Shown one piece after another: positions 48,533 to 58,000 of a stretch of 64,000 nt of DNA. Positions within the stretch are counted from its first letter, which is position 1; each line of letters opens with the position of its first letter. Source of the DNA: Pseudomonas frederiksbergensis (GTDB lineage Bacteria; Pseudomonadota; Gammaproteobacteria; Pseudomonadales; Pseudomonadaceae); the NCBI RefSeq assembly GCF_017114915.1, contig NZ_JAAUOE010000018.1:39475-103474 (forward strand), in the 5' to 3' direction. A program made the position numbers and the translations under genes. A model generated the notes under the pieces. The model ran no database searches. It worked only from the letters and a program-made list of their open reading frames with translations, and was not told where the DNA came from.

Positions 48533-49016
48533 TCTAAGGTTCCACGGTTTGGGTGTTTTATTAGGATTAAAAATCGGCCGCAAGTATGGAGAAAGCAGGG
48601 GGTCATTGCAACGCGCCATGACCTGGGTCAATGCTTTCAAAAGCTGATTCTGCGGCCTTTCCATGCGCCGTGTAAGGACAAAATTGCCCCCGGACAAAAT
48701 GTCGCAGCGGATGAAAGAGGCGAGGGGGATCAGGTCGGTTGTAACGGGGTGTGTTCAAACACGAAGAACGGCTGATCGACGGCAATTGGCACGACAGCCG
48801 GTATCTACCAGCCTTTGCGGCCTGTCATCGAGCAGATTCGTCGAACACATCGGGTTGGGTCGACCTGGAACCGGCGCTGGCCAGTCCGCATCGCAGGGAA
48901 GCTTAGACCCGAATCGGATGAACCGAAAGGAGGACTAACGGAGGGTGCGACAATGCGTCGCAAAGGGGCAGGGAACTGCCGCATTCGCGAGAATGCGGCA
49001 GCAGAGCGGTCGAGAA
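48533..49016. other. Intergenic region between the two cbb3 operons
   Basis: About 485 bases without a convincing gene. It contains the promoter region of the first operon, an Anr-like motif (48618-48631) and a perfect 11-bp hairpin (CTGCCGCATTC/GAATGCGGCAG, loop GCGA, 48976-49001) 15 nt beyond the second operon's ccoP stop. That hairpin lacks a U tract but is well placed to end transcription. Open frames on the plus strand here (for example 48663-48938) show no family features. Confidence 0.6.
48618..48631 (-). promoter_or_regulatory. Degenerate Anr-like motif upstream of the first ccoN
   Basis: The minus strand reads TTGACCCAGGTCAT. It keeps TTGA and TCA of TTGAT-N4-ATCAA but has C/G at the inner positions and T at the end. 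It is 86-99 nt before the ATG. It may be a weak Anr/Dnr site or chance. Confidence 0.35.
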
Positions 49017-49970
49017 TTATTCGTTTTTGCCGTCAGCCTGCAAACGATCTGTATTCAGGCCATGGGACAGGCTGTACACATACGCAGCCAACAATTGCAC
49101 CTTATCGTTGCCGAGCAGTTCATTCTGCGCCGGCATATGGCCCTGGCGACCATGACGAATCGTTTGTTCAAGCTGCGTCAGGCCTGTTCCATAGATAAAT
49201 CCGGCCGGTTGCGTCAGATTCGGCGCCCCCATGGCTTCAGTGCCCTGGCCGTTTGCCCCATGACAGGCTACGCAGGTGGTGCTGAACAGTTGCTGTCCGG
49301 CTTGCACGTCGGCACCGCTGCCTTCGGGCAGTGGCAGGCCTGCCAGTTCATGACGCACATAAGCGGCGACGTTCTTCACGCCCGCATCACCGAGAATTTC
49401 ACCCCAGGCCGGCATCGCGGCCATGCGACCGCCCAGGATGGTGGTCTTGATGGTCTCGGCGTCGCCGCCCCAGCGCCAGTGGCTGTCCGCAAGGTTGGGG
49501 AAGCCGAACGCGCCCTTGGCATCCGAGCCGTGGCACACCGAGCAATTGGACGCAAACAGCCGACCGCCCATTTTCAGCGCTTGCGGGTCTTTGGCCACTT
49601 CTTCCACCGGCATGGCGGCGAATTTGGCGAAGATCGGCCCGAACTTGGCGTCAGCCTTGTTCATCTCCTTTTCCCATTCGTGCACGCCGGTCCAGCCGTT
49701 TTCATAACCGGGCAAGATGCCTTTCCAGTTGCCCAGGCCCGGGTAAAGCACCAGGTAACCGACGGCAAACACCAGGGTTGCGGCGAACAGCATGAACCAC
49801 CACTGCGGCAGCGGGTTGTCGTACTCCTCGATGCCGTCGAAGCTGTGGCCCATGGTCTGGTCGACGCTGCCTTTGGTTTCGCCCTTGCGGGTGCCGATCA
49901 GCAGCCAGGTCAGGCCGATCAGGCTGCCAATGGTCAGTACGCAGATCCACGTACTCCAGAAGGTGGTCAT
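49017..49970 (-). CDS. ccoP: cbb3 cytochrome c oxidase subunit III (diheme), second operon
   Basis: 317 residues. Two membrane helices, [18 protein letters not shown], and heme-binding CSVCH and CVACH motifs. Compared with the first copy it lacks about 12 residues after the PGY of the second helix loop and has a diverged linker between the two cytochrome domains ([21 protein letters not shown]). Overlaps ccoQ by 4 nt. Confidence 0.95.
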   Translation of the reverse strand: MTTFWSTWICVLTIGSLIGLTWLLIGTRKGETKGSVDQTMGHSFDGIEEYDNPLPQWWFMLFAATLVFAVGYLVLYPGLGNWKGILPGYENGWTGVHEWEKEMNKADAKFGPIFAKFAAMPVEEVAKDPQALKMGGRLFASNCSVCHGSDAKGAFGFPNLADSHWRWGGDAETIKTTILGGRMAAMPAWGEILGDAGVKNVAAYVRHELAGLPLPEGSGADVQAGQQLFSTTCVACHGANGQGTEAMGAPNLTQPAGFIYGTGLTQLEQTIRHGRQGHMPAQNELLGNDKVQLLAAYVYSLSHGLNTDRLQADGKNE

Positions 49971-50155
49971 GACCGGGTACTCCTTGTTGTTGCAGATTCT
50001 TGGGTTGTGTCTTGTTGCGGCTCGTCAGCGAACGGCAGCAGGCGCGCTTCGGCAAATTGCGGATTGCGCTTGCCGTTGAACACCCACAGCGTCAGGCCGA
50101 TGAAGGCCACGAACACCACGACCGTGCCCAGGCCTCGGATCATTCCAGTGCTCAT
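49967..50155 (-). CDS. ccoQ: cbb3 oxidase small subunit IV, second operon
   Basis: 62 residues: one membrane helix ([24 protein letters not shown]) and a Thr/Ser/Gln-rich tail unlike that of the first copy. The start is placed at the ATG at 50155 (MSTGMIRG). A longer in-frame start at 50182 would nearly touch the ccoO stop but adds residues not seen in the family. Confidence 0.9.
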   Translation of the reverse strand: MSTGMIRGLGTVVVFVAFIGLTLWVFNGKRNPQFAEARLLPFADEPQQDTTQESATTRSTRS

Positions 50156-50185
50156 CTCGCTCTCTATAAAAGACATGGGCATGAT

Positions 50186-50794
50186 TCACCTCTTGCTCTT
50201 GATCGCAGTGCCGAGCACTTGCAGGTAGGCGACCAGCGCGTCCATTTCGGTCTTGCCCTTGAGGCTGGCCACCGCGCCGCTGATGTCGTCGTCGGTGTAC
50301 GGCACGCCGAGGGTGCGCATGGTCTTGAGCTTGGTTTCGGTGTGGCTGCCGTCGACCGCTTGCGTGACCAGCCACGGGTAGGCCGGCATCTTCGATTCCG
50401 GCACCACGTTGCGCGGGTTGTACAGGTGCGCACGGTGCCAGTCATCCGAGTACCGGGCGCCGACCCGGGCCAGGTCCGGCCCGGTACGCTTGGAGCCCCA
50501 GAGGAACGGGTGATCCCAGACGCTTTCCCCGGCCACCGAATAGTGGCCATAGCGCTCGGTCTCGGCGCGGAATGGACGGATCATCTGCGAGTGGCAACCG
50601 ACGCAGCCTTCGCGGATGTAAATGTCACGACCTTCCAGTTGCAGCGCGGTGTAGGGCTTCATGCCTTCCACCGGTTTGTTGGTCACGTCCTGAAAGAACA
50701 GCGGGACGATCTGGGTCAGGCCGCCGATGCTCACGGCCAGCACCATCAGCAACATCAGCAGGCCGACATTTTTCTCGATTGTTTCGTGTTTCAT
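50186..50794 (-). CDS. ccoO: cbb3 oxidase subunit II (monoheme), second operon
   Basis: 202 residues with the same layout as the first copy: membrane anchor, [12 protein letters not shown] heme site, [12 protein letters not shown]. Only scattered substitutions distinguish the two, mostly in the membrane anchor and the region after the Met ligand. It follows ccoN by 10 nt. Confidence 0.95.
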   Translation of the reverse strand: MKHETIEKNVGLLMLLMVLAVSIGGLTQIVPLFFQDVTNKPVEGMKPYTALQLEGRDIYIREGCVGCHSQMIRPFRAETERYGHYSVAGESVWDHPFLWGSKRTGPDLARVGARYSDDWHRAHLYNPRNVVPESKMPAYPWLVTQAVDGSHTETKLKTMRTLGVPYTDDDISGAVASLKGKTEMDALVAYLQVLGTAIKSKR

Positions 50795-50804
50795 GGCGGA
50801 CTCC

Positions 50805-52229
50805 TCAGGCGATCTGCGCGGCGGCGGTGGCTTCGGCAGGCTGCGAGGCCCGCACGGTGCGCCAGGTGTTGTAAGCCATCAGGAACATGCCGCTGAGGAA
50901 GATCGCGCCGCCCACCAGTCGCACGATGAAGCCCGGGTGGCTGGCCACCAGGGTTTCGACGAAGGAGTAGGTCAGCGTGCCGTCCTCGTTGACCGCGCGC
51001 CACATCAGGCCCTGGGCGATGCCGTTGACCCACATGGAGGCGATGTACAGCACGGTGCCGATGGTCGCGAGCCAGAAGTGCGCGTTGATCAGGCCGATGC
51101 TGTGCATCTGTGTGCGGCCGAAGACTTTCGGGATCATGTGGTACAGCGCGCCAATGGAAATCATCGCCACCCAGCCGAGCGCGCCGGCGTGAACGTGGCC
51201 GATGGTCCAATCGGTGTAGTGGGAGAGGGCGTTCACCGTCTTGATCGCCATCATCGGTCCTTCGAAGGTCGACATGCCGTAGAAGGCCAGTGACACCACG
51301 AGGAAACGCAGGATCGGGTCGCTGCGCAACTTATGCCAGGCCCCCGACAGGGTCATCATGCCGTTGATCATCCCGCCCCAGCTCGGCGCCAGCAGAATCA
51401 GCGACATCACCATGCCCAGCGACTGCGCCCAGTCCGGCAGCGCGGTGTAGTGCAAGTGGTGGGGACCCGCCCAGATGTACAGGGTGATCAGCGCCCAGAA
51501 GTGCACGATCGACAGGCGATAGGAATACACCGGACGTTCGGCCTGTTTTGGCACGAAGTAATACATCATCCCGAGAAAACCGGCGGTGAGGAAAAAGCCC
51601 ACGGCGTTGTGGCCGTACCACCACTGCACCATGGCATCGGTCGCACCGGCGTACAGCGAGTAAGACTTGGTGAAACTCACCGGCAATTCCAGGTTGTTGA
51701 CGATGTGCAGGATCGCCACGGTGATGATGAATCCACCGAAGAACCAGTTACCGACATAGATGTGTTTGGTTTTGCGCTGCATGATCGTGCCGAAGAACAC
51801 AATCGCGTAGGCCACCCAGACGATGGTGATCAGGAGGTCGATCGGCCATTCCAGCTCGGCGTATTCCTTGGAACTGGTGTAACCCAGCGGCAGGCTGATG
51901 GCCGCCAGCAGGATCACCAGCTGCCAGCCCCAGAAGCAGAACGCGGCGATTTTCGGCGCAAACAGTCGGGTCTGGCAGGTGCGTTGCACCGAATAGAAAG
52001 AACTGGCGAACAGGGCGCAGCCGCCAAAAGCGAAGATCACCGCGTTGGTGTGCAGCGGGCGCAGGCGGCCGAAGCTGGTCCATGGCAAGTTGAAGTTGAG
52101 TTCGGGCCAGACCAATTGGGCGGCGAGAAAAACCCCGAGCCCCATGCCGACGATGCCCCACACCACCGTCATAATGGCGAATTGGCGGACCACCTTGTAG
52201 TTGTAGGCGGTACTGATAGAAGTGTTCAT
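50805..52229 (-). CDS. ccoN: cbb3 oxidase catalytic subunit I, second operon
   Basis: 474 residues, heme-copper motifs as in the first copy ([51 protein letters not shown]). Differences cluster at the termini and in the segment following the first helices. The start is the ATG at 52229 ([14 protein letters not shown]). A near-consensus Anr box lies 124-137 nt upstream, inside the divergent hydrolase gene, so this copy is expected to be induced at low oxygen. Confidence 0.96.
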   Translation of the reverse strand: MNTSISTAYNYKVVRQFAIMTVVWGIVGMGLGVFLAAQLVWPELNFNLPWTSFGRLRPLHTNAVIFAFGGCALFASSFYSVQRTCQTRLFAPKIAAFCFWGWQLVILLAAISLPLGYTSSKEYAELEWPIDLLITIVWVAYAIVFFGTIMQRKTKHIYVGNWFFGGFIITVAILHIVNNLELPVSFTKSYSLYAGATDAMVQWWYGHNAVGFFLTAGFLGMMYYFVPKQAERPVYSYRLSIVHFWALITLYIWAGPHHLHYTALPDWAQSLGMVMSLILLAPSWGGMINGMMTLSGAWHKLRSDPILRFLVVSLAFYGMSTFEGPMMAIKTVNALSHYTDWTIGHVHAGALGWVAMISIGALYHMIPKVFGRTQMHSIGLINAHFWLATIGTVLYIASMWVNGIAQGLMWRAVNEDGTLTYSFVETLVASHPGFIVRLVGGAIFLSGMFLMAYNTWRTVRASQPAEATAAAQIA

Positions 52230-52327
52230 GGTTCCCCATCCACGGTTCAGCCGAAGTGAGCTCGCTTGCAACAAAAGGCAGCGCGCCCTTCGCCTGGAGT
52301 TATAGGCAGACTAAAAGCGAGGCAAGC

Positions 52328-53008
52328 ATGGACAAACAGCACAAGGCCAGTATTGACGGGGATCAATGGGCGCAGTGCGTACGGGATCATGGATGGTTGT
52401 GGAATGCCGCCTCGGGCAAGGCATCGGCGACATTGATCCTGGCCCATGGCGCAGGCGCGCCGATGGACAGCGGCTGGATGAACGATATGGCTGCGCGCCT
52501 TGCCGCACAGGGGGGCAACGTGTTGCGCTTCGAGTTCCCCTACATGGCGCAACGGCGTATCGATGGCAGTAAACGCCCTCCGAACCCGGCACCCAAATTG
52601 TTGGAATGCTGGCGTGAGGTGTATGCCCTGGTGCGACGCCATGTCGCTGGGCGCCTGGCCATTGGCGGCAAGTCCATGGGCGGGCGGATGGCCAGTCTTT
52701 TGGCTGATGAGTTGGGTGCGGATGCGCTGGTGTGCCTGGGGTATCCGTTTTATGCGGTGGGCAAACCAGAGAAGCCGCGGGTTGAGCATTTGGCGGGATT
52801 GAAGACGCGAACGTTGATCGTGCAGGGCGAGCGGGATGCGCTGGGCAATCGGGAGGCGGTCGAGGGTTACACGCTATCGCCAAGCATCGAGGTGATGTGG
52901 CTGGTGGCCGGGGATCACGATTTGAAGCCGTTGAAGGCTTCGGGGTTTAGCCATGAGCAGCATTTGGACGCTGCGGCAGGCAGGGTGGCTACGTTTCTAG
53001 GTCAGTGA
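52328..53008 (+). CDS. Alpha/beta hydrolase, KANL3/Tex30-like family
   Basis: 226 residues. Alpha/beta hydrolase features: oxyanion strand LILAHGAGAPMDSGWM, nucleophile elbow GGKSMGGR (Ser116), acid residue in VQGERDALG and histidine in VAGDHDLKP. Substrate unknown. The ATG at 52328 has a weak GAGG Shine-Dalgarno. Its first codons overlap the Anr box and predicted promoter of the divergent second cbb3 operon, so its own expression may be affected by Anr. The stop codon runs into the palindromic repeat that follows. Confidence 0.85.
   Translation: MDKQHKASIDGDQWAQCVRDHGWLWNAASGKASATLILAHGAGAPMDSGWMNDMAARLAAQGGNVLRFEFPYMAQRRIDGSKRPPNPAPKLLECWREVYALVRRHVAGRLAIGGKSMGGRMASLLADELGADALVCLGYPFYAVGKPEKPRVEHLAGLKTRTLIVQGERDALGNREAVEGYTLSPSIEVMWLVAGDHDLKPLKASGFSHEQHLDAAAGRVATFLGQ
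52353..52366 (-). promoter_or_regulatory. Candidate Anr box for the second cbb3 operon
   Basis: The plus strand reads TTGACGGGGATCAA, one base off TTGAT-N4-ATCAA. It is centred about 131 nt before the ccoN ATG, which gives a predicted activated start near 52318. It lies within codons 9-13 of the divergent hydrolase gene. Confidence 0.75.
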
Positions 53009-53113
53009 TCGTTCCCACGCTCCGCGTGGGAATGCCTCAATGGACGCTCTGCGTCCGCTGTTGGGACGCGGAGCGTCCCGGGCTGCATTCCCACGCGGAG
53101 CGTGGGAACGATC
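53007..53113. repeat. GATCGTTCCCACGC-type palindromic repeat, copy 3
   Basis: Same architecture as copies at 12822 and 15140: outer GATCGTTCCCACGCTCCGCG / CGCGGAGCGTGGGAACGATC and inner GACGCTCTGCGTCC / GGACGCGGAGCGTCC-like arms. It starts on the last two bases of the hydrolase stop codon (TGATCG) and separates it from convergent aer. Confidence 0.9.
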
Positions 53114-53129
53114 AGGAGGGGCGCAACAA

Positions 53130-54695
53130 TCAGCGGTTAAACCGCTCCACCAACGAATACTGGGTATTTGCAGTCCTGGTCAGTTCTTCACTCAACAGTG
53201 CCGAGTTCTGTGCCTGTTCCGAGGTCTGGTCAGCCAGTTGCGAGATGTTGCTGATGTTGTGGCTGATTTCTTCGGCCACGGCGCTTTGCTCTTCGGTGGC
53301 GGCGGCGATCTGGGTGGTCATGTCAGTGATGTGGGCCACCGCTTCGCTGATACCCACCAGCGCCTGGTCCGCTTCCAATACCCGCGCCACACCTTCTTCG
53401 GCCTGGCGATGGCCAGCCTCCATGGTTTGCACCGCCGAGCTGGCGGTCTGTTGCAGCTTGGCGATCAGGGCGTGGATCTGCCCGGTGGATTCACTGGTGC
53501 GTTGCGCCAGTTGCCGGACCTCGTCGGCCACCACCGCAAAACCACGGCCCATCTCGCCAGCGCGCGCGGCTTCAATCGCGGCGTTCAAGGCCAGCAGGTT
53601 GGTCTGGTCGGCAATGCCTTTGATCACATCGACCACACCGCCAATTTCCTCGCTGTCCTTGGCCAGTTGCGTAACCGTCAGACCAGTTTCACCAACCACC
53701 ACCGACAGGCGCTGAATGGCCTCACGGGTTTCCCCGGCAATGTCGCGACCGCGACCGGTCAGGCGATTGGCTTCCTGAGTGGCGTCGGCGGTGCGCTGCA
53801 CGTGGCTGGCGACTTCCTGGGTGGTGGCAGCCATCTGATTGACGGCGGTCGCCACTTGCTCGGTTTCGACGCGTTGACGTTCCAGGCCGGTGGAGCTGTT
53901 GTGCGCCAGGGTGTCGGACTGTTTCGCTTGCCCGGTCAGGTGCTCGGCGGTGTCCTGCAGACGGGTCAGGCAGGTTTTCAGGCGTGCTTCCTGGCTGAGG
54001 ATCGACATCTCCAGACGCGCCTGGGCGCCACGGCTGTCGGTGTACATCTGCGCGATCAGCGGGTCGGACGTGGTTTGTTCGGCCAGACGCAGCAGACGCT
54101 TGATCCCGCGCTGTTGCCAGCCCAAACCGATCAGGCCCAATGGTACCGAGAGGCCGGCGGCGAGGGCGAAGCCCCATTGCGACGTCAGGGTGGCGCCAAT
54201 CATGAAGCTCAGCTGGCTGACGAGAATGAACGGCAGCCAGTCCTGAAGCACCGGCAGCCACTTGTCCCGTTTCGGTACCGCCGACTTGCCCTGGTTGATG
54301 CGTTGGTAAAGCGCTTCGGCACGGCGGATCTGTTCGGCGGTGGGTTTGACCCGCACCGACTCGTAACCGATTACCTGATTGCCCTCGAACACCGGTGTGA
54401 CATAGGCGTTAACCCAGTAGTGATCACCGTTCTTGCAGCGATTCTTGACGATGCCCATCCATGGCAAGCCTTGTTTGAGTGTATCCCACATATGCGCGAA
54501 CACCGCCGCCGGGACGTCAGGGTGACGGACCAGGTTATGCGGCGCACGGATCAGTTCCTCACGAGAAAACCCGCTGATGTCGATGAATGCCTCGTTACAG
54601 TAGGTAATCATGCCCTTGGCATCGGTGGTGGAAATCAACCGTTGCTGAGCCGGAAAGGTCCGTTCGCGTTGTGTAATGGGTTGGTTGTTACGCAT
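53130..54695 (-). CDS. aer: Aerotaxis receptor Aer (PAS-containing methyl-accepting chemotaxis protein)
   Basis: 521 residues. N-terminal FAD-type PAS domain (about 20-115, [30 protein letters not shown]), a membrane region (about 150-190, two closely spaced helices), a HAMP-like/coiled segment, and the chemoreceptor signalling domain with the conserved hairpin tip ([26 protein letters not shown], about 405-430). It senses redox change linked to respiration and signals to CheA. The ATG at 54695 is used; the open frame extends to a TTG at 54707. It lies next to the cbb3 operons, a setting similar to P. aeruginosa. Confidence 0.94.
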   Translation of the reverse strand: MRNNQPITQRERTFPAQQRLISTTDAKGMITYCNEAFIDISGFSREELIRAPHNLVRHPDVPAAVFAHMWDTLKQGLPWMGIVKNRCKNGDHYWVNAYVTPVFEGNQVIGYESVRVKPTAEQIRRAEALYQRINQGKSAVPKRDKWLPVLQDWLPFILVSQLSFMIGATLTSQWGFALAAGLSVPLGLIGLGWQQRGIKRLLRLAEQTTSDPLIAQMYTDSRGAQARLEMSILSQEARLKTCLTRLQDTAEHLTGQAKQSDTLAHNSSTGLERQRVETEQVATAVNQMAATTQEVASHVQRTADATQEANRLTGRGRDIAGETREAIQRLSVVVGETGLTVTQLAKDSEEIGGVVDVIKGIADQTNLLALNAAIEAARAGEMGRGFAVVADEVRQLAQRTSESTGQIHALIAKLQQTASSAVQTMEAGHRQAEEGVARVLEADQALVGISEAVAHITDMTTQIAAATEEQSAVAEEISHNISNISQLADQTSEQAQNSALLSEELTRTANTQYSLVERFNR

Positions 54696-55019
54696 GGCTT
54701 TTTTCAATCCGCAAGGCTTTCAGGCGTTATCGGCTGCGTCGCGGATTTATTGAATGTTTTTTCAGGACCCTGCGAGTGTCTCAAATTCCCGACCTTCGTT
54801 GGAAGGTCCGACCTGCTCCAGGTGGAGCTTTTCAGGTTTCCCTTAGTGGACTCGGCGCGTATGATTCGCCGCTATTTTGCGTAGGGTGTTATCTACGGTC
54901 AGGGTTTTGTAAGTTACGTAACACGCAAGGTATCGCCGGGTTTCCAGCATTTACATTCATGGGATTTGATTGTTGTTCAGCCTTTGGAAAGGGGCTGGGG
55001 ATGAAAAGGGTTAGTCGCA
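54696..55019. other. Leader region of the PKS operon, divergent from aer
   Basis: About 325 bases, relatively AT-rich. It contains a perfect 7-bp hairpin (GACCTTC-GTTG-GAAGGTC, 54791-54808), then a 5-bp hairpin followed by TTTT (54815-54832) resembling a weak terminator, and a short reading frame ending at 55027 that overlaps the PKS start by 8 nt. A -10-like TATGAT lies near 54860. The promoter for the PKS is probably here, but no activator site is recognisable. Confidence 0.5.
54815..54832 (+). terminator. Weak terminator-like hairpin in the PKS leader
   Basis: GCTCC-AGGT-GGAGC followed by TTTT. The stem is only 5 bp, so it may be an attenuator, a terminator for upstream read-through, or chance. 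Confidence 0.3.
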
Positions 55020-58000
55020 ATGCGTAAGAAAGTTGCAATCATCGGGACGTCGTTCCGTTTTCCAGGCTCCACTTCTGCAACTTTTTGGCCGCACCTGCTG
55101 GACAGGCAGAGTTTTATCACCCAAGTGGATTTTTCTCGCTGGTCCAGGGACGAGTTTTTGCACCCGGACAAGGCTAACCCTGCAACGTCCTATACCTTTG
55201 CCGCCGGTTCCCTGGGCGATATTTCCACGTTCGACGCCGGCTTCTTCAATATTTCTCCTCGTGAAGCGGCGGTCATGGACCCTCAGCAGCGGCTGTTGCT
55301 GGAGCTTGGCTGGGAAGTGTTCGAGAACGCCGGGGTCAAACCGTCGAGCCTGCGTGGCAGCAATTGCGGTGTTTACCTTGGGATTGCCAGTGTCGACTAC
55401 GGTTATCGCCTGACGCATGACCTGTCGACGGTTGATGCGGCAACCGCTACCGGCAATACCTTCAGTATCGCGGCCAACCGCTTATCTTTTTTTTATGACC
55501 TGCAAGGTCCGAGCATGGCCATCGACACGGCGTGCTCTTCTTCCCTGATTGCCTTTCACCAGGCTTGCCAGGCCATTCAGAACGGCGATATCGACCAGGC
55601 GATTACCGGCGGTGTCAGTCTGCATCTTCACCCTTTCGGCTTCCTGATTTTTTCCAAGGCCTCAATGTTGTCGCGCACGGGGCAATGCCATGTGTTCGAT
55701 GAGTCTGCCGATGGTTATGTCCGCTCTGAAGGCGCGGGACTTTTCTATCTGAAGGATTACGACAAGGCGATCGAGGACGGTAACCAGATCCTCGCAGTCG
55801 TTGCCGGCAGTGCGGCCAATACCGATGGGCGCAAGTCGAGTCTGACCATCCCCAGTGCGGACGCGCAGATTGCCCTGATGAAGCAGGCCTACGACAGTGC
55901 CGGCATCAGTGCCACAGACATTGATTACCTGGAAGCTCATGGTACGGGCACGCCGGTCGGCGATCCTATCGAGAGCCGGGCCATCGGTGAGGCGCTGGGG
56001 CAGCAGCGCCCGGCGGATCAGCCACTGCTGATCGGTTCGATCAAAAGCAACATCGGGCATCTTGAGGCAGCCTCGGGCGTCGCCGGCTTGATGAAGGCGT
56101 TGTACTGCGTGATCGAACGCAAGGTGCCGGCCACCATCGGCATCAAGAAGCTCAACCCGAACATCCCTTTCGCTGACCTCAACCTGAGTGTGGTCACCGA
56201 AACCCAGGCGCTCAAACCCAGTGGAAAACTGGTGGTAGGGGTCAACTCTTTCGGTTTCGGCGGGGCCAACGCCCATGTCATTCTGGAAAGTCCGCCACAG
56301 ACGCTACAAGCCCCGAGCCAGACGGGGCGGGCAGTGCCGCTGATGGTCTCTGCCAAGGACAGCGCAGCCCTGGCGACCCAGTCCGAACAGATCGCGCAAT
56401 ACGTTTGCAGGCCGGACGCGGCAAACCTCTACGACGTGGCCTACCAGTCGATGTTGCGCCGCGAGTTGCACCCGCAAAGGGTTGTGGTGTTTGGCTTCGA
56501 TGCACAGTGCAGCGCTCAGGCACTACTGGATTTCGCCACGGAACCGGGCGTTCCGGCGTTGTCGACCGTGCTGGAAAGCGGTCGTGCCCTGGATCAGGCC
56601 AAAGGGCCGGTGTTCGTCTTTTCCGGTAATGGATCGCAGTGGCAGGGCATGGGCAAGTCATTGCTGGCCGACCCGGTTTTCCATCAGGCGCTTGTCGAGC
56701 TGGACGCTATTTTTCAACCGCTGTCGGGTTATTCGTTGATCGCCGAACTGGCGGGCGAGTTGGGCGATGAGCGTTATCAGTTGACCGAGTTTGCGCAACC
56801 GGCGCTGTTTGCATTGCAAGTGGGTGTCACCCGCATGCTGGCCGAAAAAGGTGTCATACCGGTGGCTGTCATTGGCCACAGCGTGGGTGAAGTCGCTGCT
56901 GCCTGGGCCTGCGGTGCGCTGACACTGAACGACGCCACGCGTGTGATCTTTCATCGCAGTCGCCTGCAAGGCTTGACCAAGGGCTACGGCAAGATGTCGG
57001 CGGTAGGCTTGTCCGGTGCAGACACGGCGAGTTTGTTGCAGGCGCTTGGCCTGGACAGCGAACTGGTGGTCGCCGGCGAGAACAGCTTCAAAGGCGCGAC
57101 CGTTGCAGGTCCTGTGGCTGCGCTGGAGATTCTGGAGCAGGCGCTGACCGAGCGGCAGGTATTCGTTCGCCGCCTGGGTCTCGATTATGCGTTCCACTCG
57201 CCGGCCATGGAGGTGATTGCCGATCAGGTCATCGACGTGTTGAGTGACATCGTCCCGGGTCCCGCCGCTATCCCGATGTACTCGACCGTGACCGGCGACG
57301 TGCTGGTCGGCGAAGACCTGGACGCCGGGTACTGGTGGAAAAACATTCGTTATCCGGTGCTGTTTGAGTCCGCCAGTGTGGCGCTGGTCGGGCAGGGCTA
57401 CAACGTATTCGTGGAGATCGGGCCGCACCCGATCCTGCGTGCCTATGTGGCCGATGCAATGGCCAGCCAGCCACTGCAAGGTGTGGTGATCCCGACGCTG
57501 CTGCGAGGTGAAGAAACCCCGCAGTTGATCGATCGAACGTTGGCGAAGCTGCTGATTGCCGGCGTCGACATTGACCTGCAGTGCCTGTTTCCTCACACCG
57601 GCCGTTTCGTGCAGCTGCCTAATTACGCCTGGCAGCGCGAACGTCACTGGCACGCAGACACCCCCGAGTCTTCCGGCAACCTGCGCCGGGAGCGCGTCCA
57701 TCCGCTGTTGGGTTATCCGCTGCCCGAGCATGAGTTCACCTGGGACAATCGCCTGGATACGCAACTGTTCCCGTCCTTGGGCGACCACAGGGTGGGCGAC
57801 TCTGTGTTGTTTCCGGGTGCAGGTTTCACCGAGCTCGCGCTGGCCGCTGCATTGCAGTATCAACCCGGTGCGTATGTGGAAATCGAAGAGCTGGAAATTC
57901 ACAGCCCGCTCTTGCTGCATGCCGATTTCAGCAAAAAAGTCCGGGTGACGATCGACAGCGCCGACGGTGCCATTTCCGTTGTGTCGCGTAGCACGGCCCA

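Noticed and set aside
47093..48775. 560-codon plus-strand open frame antisense to the first ccoN
   Set aside because: Shadow of ccoN; composition biased to His/Arg/Gln/Asp and no recognisable fold.
48663..48938. 91-codon plus-strand frame between the cbb3 operons
   Set aside because: No Shine-Dalgarno of note, composition like random GC-rich sequence, and it covers the promoter region of the first cbb3 operon.
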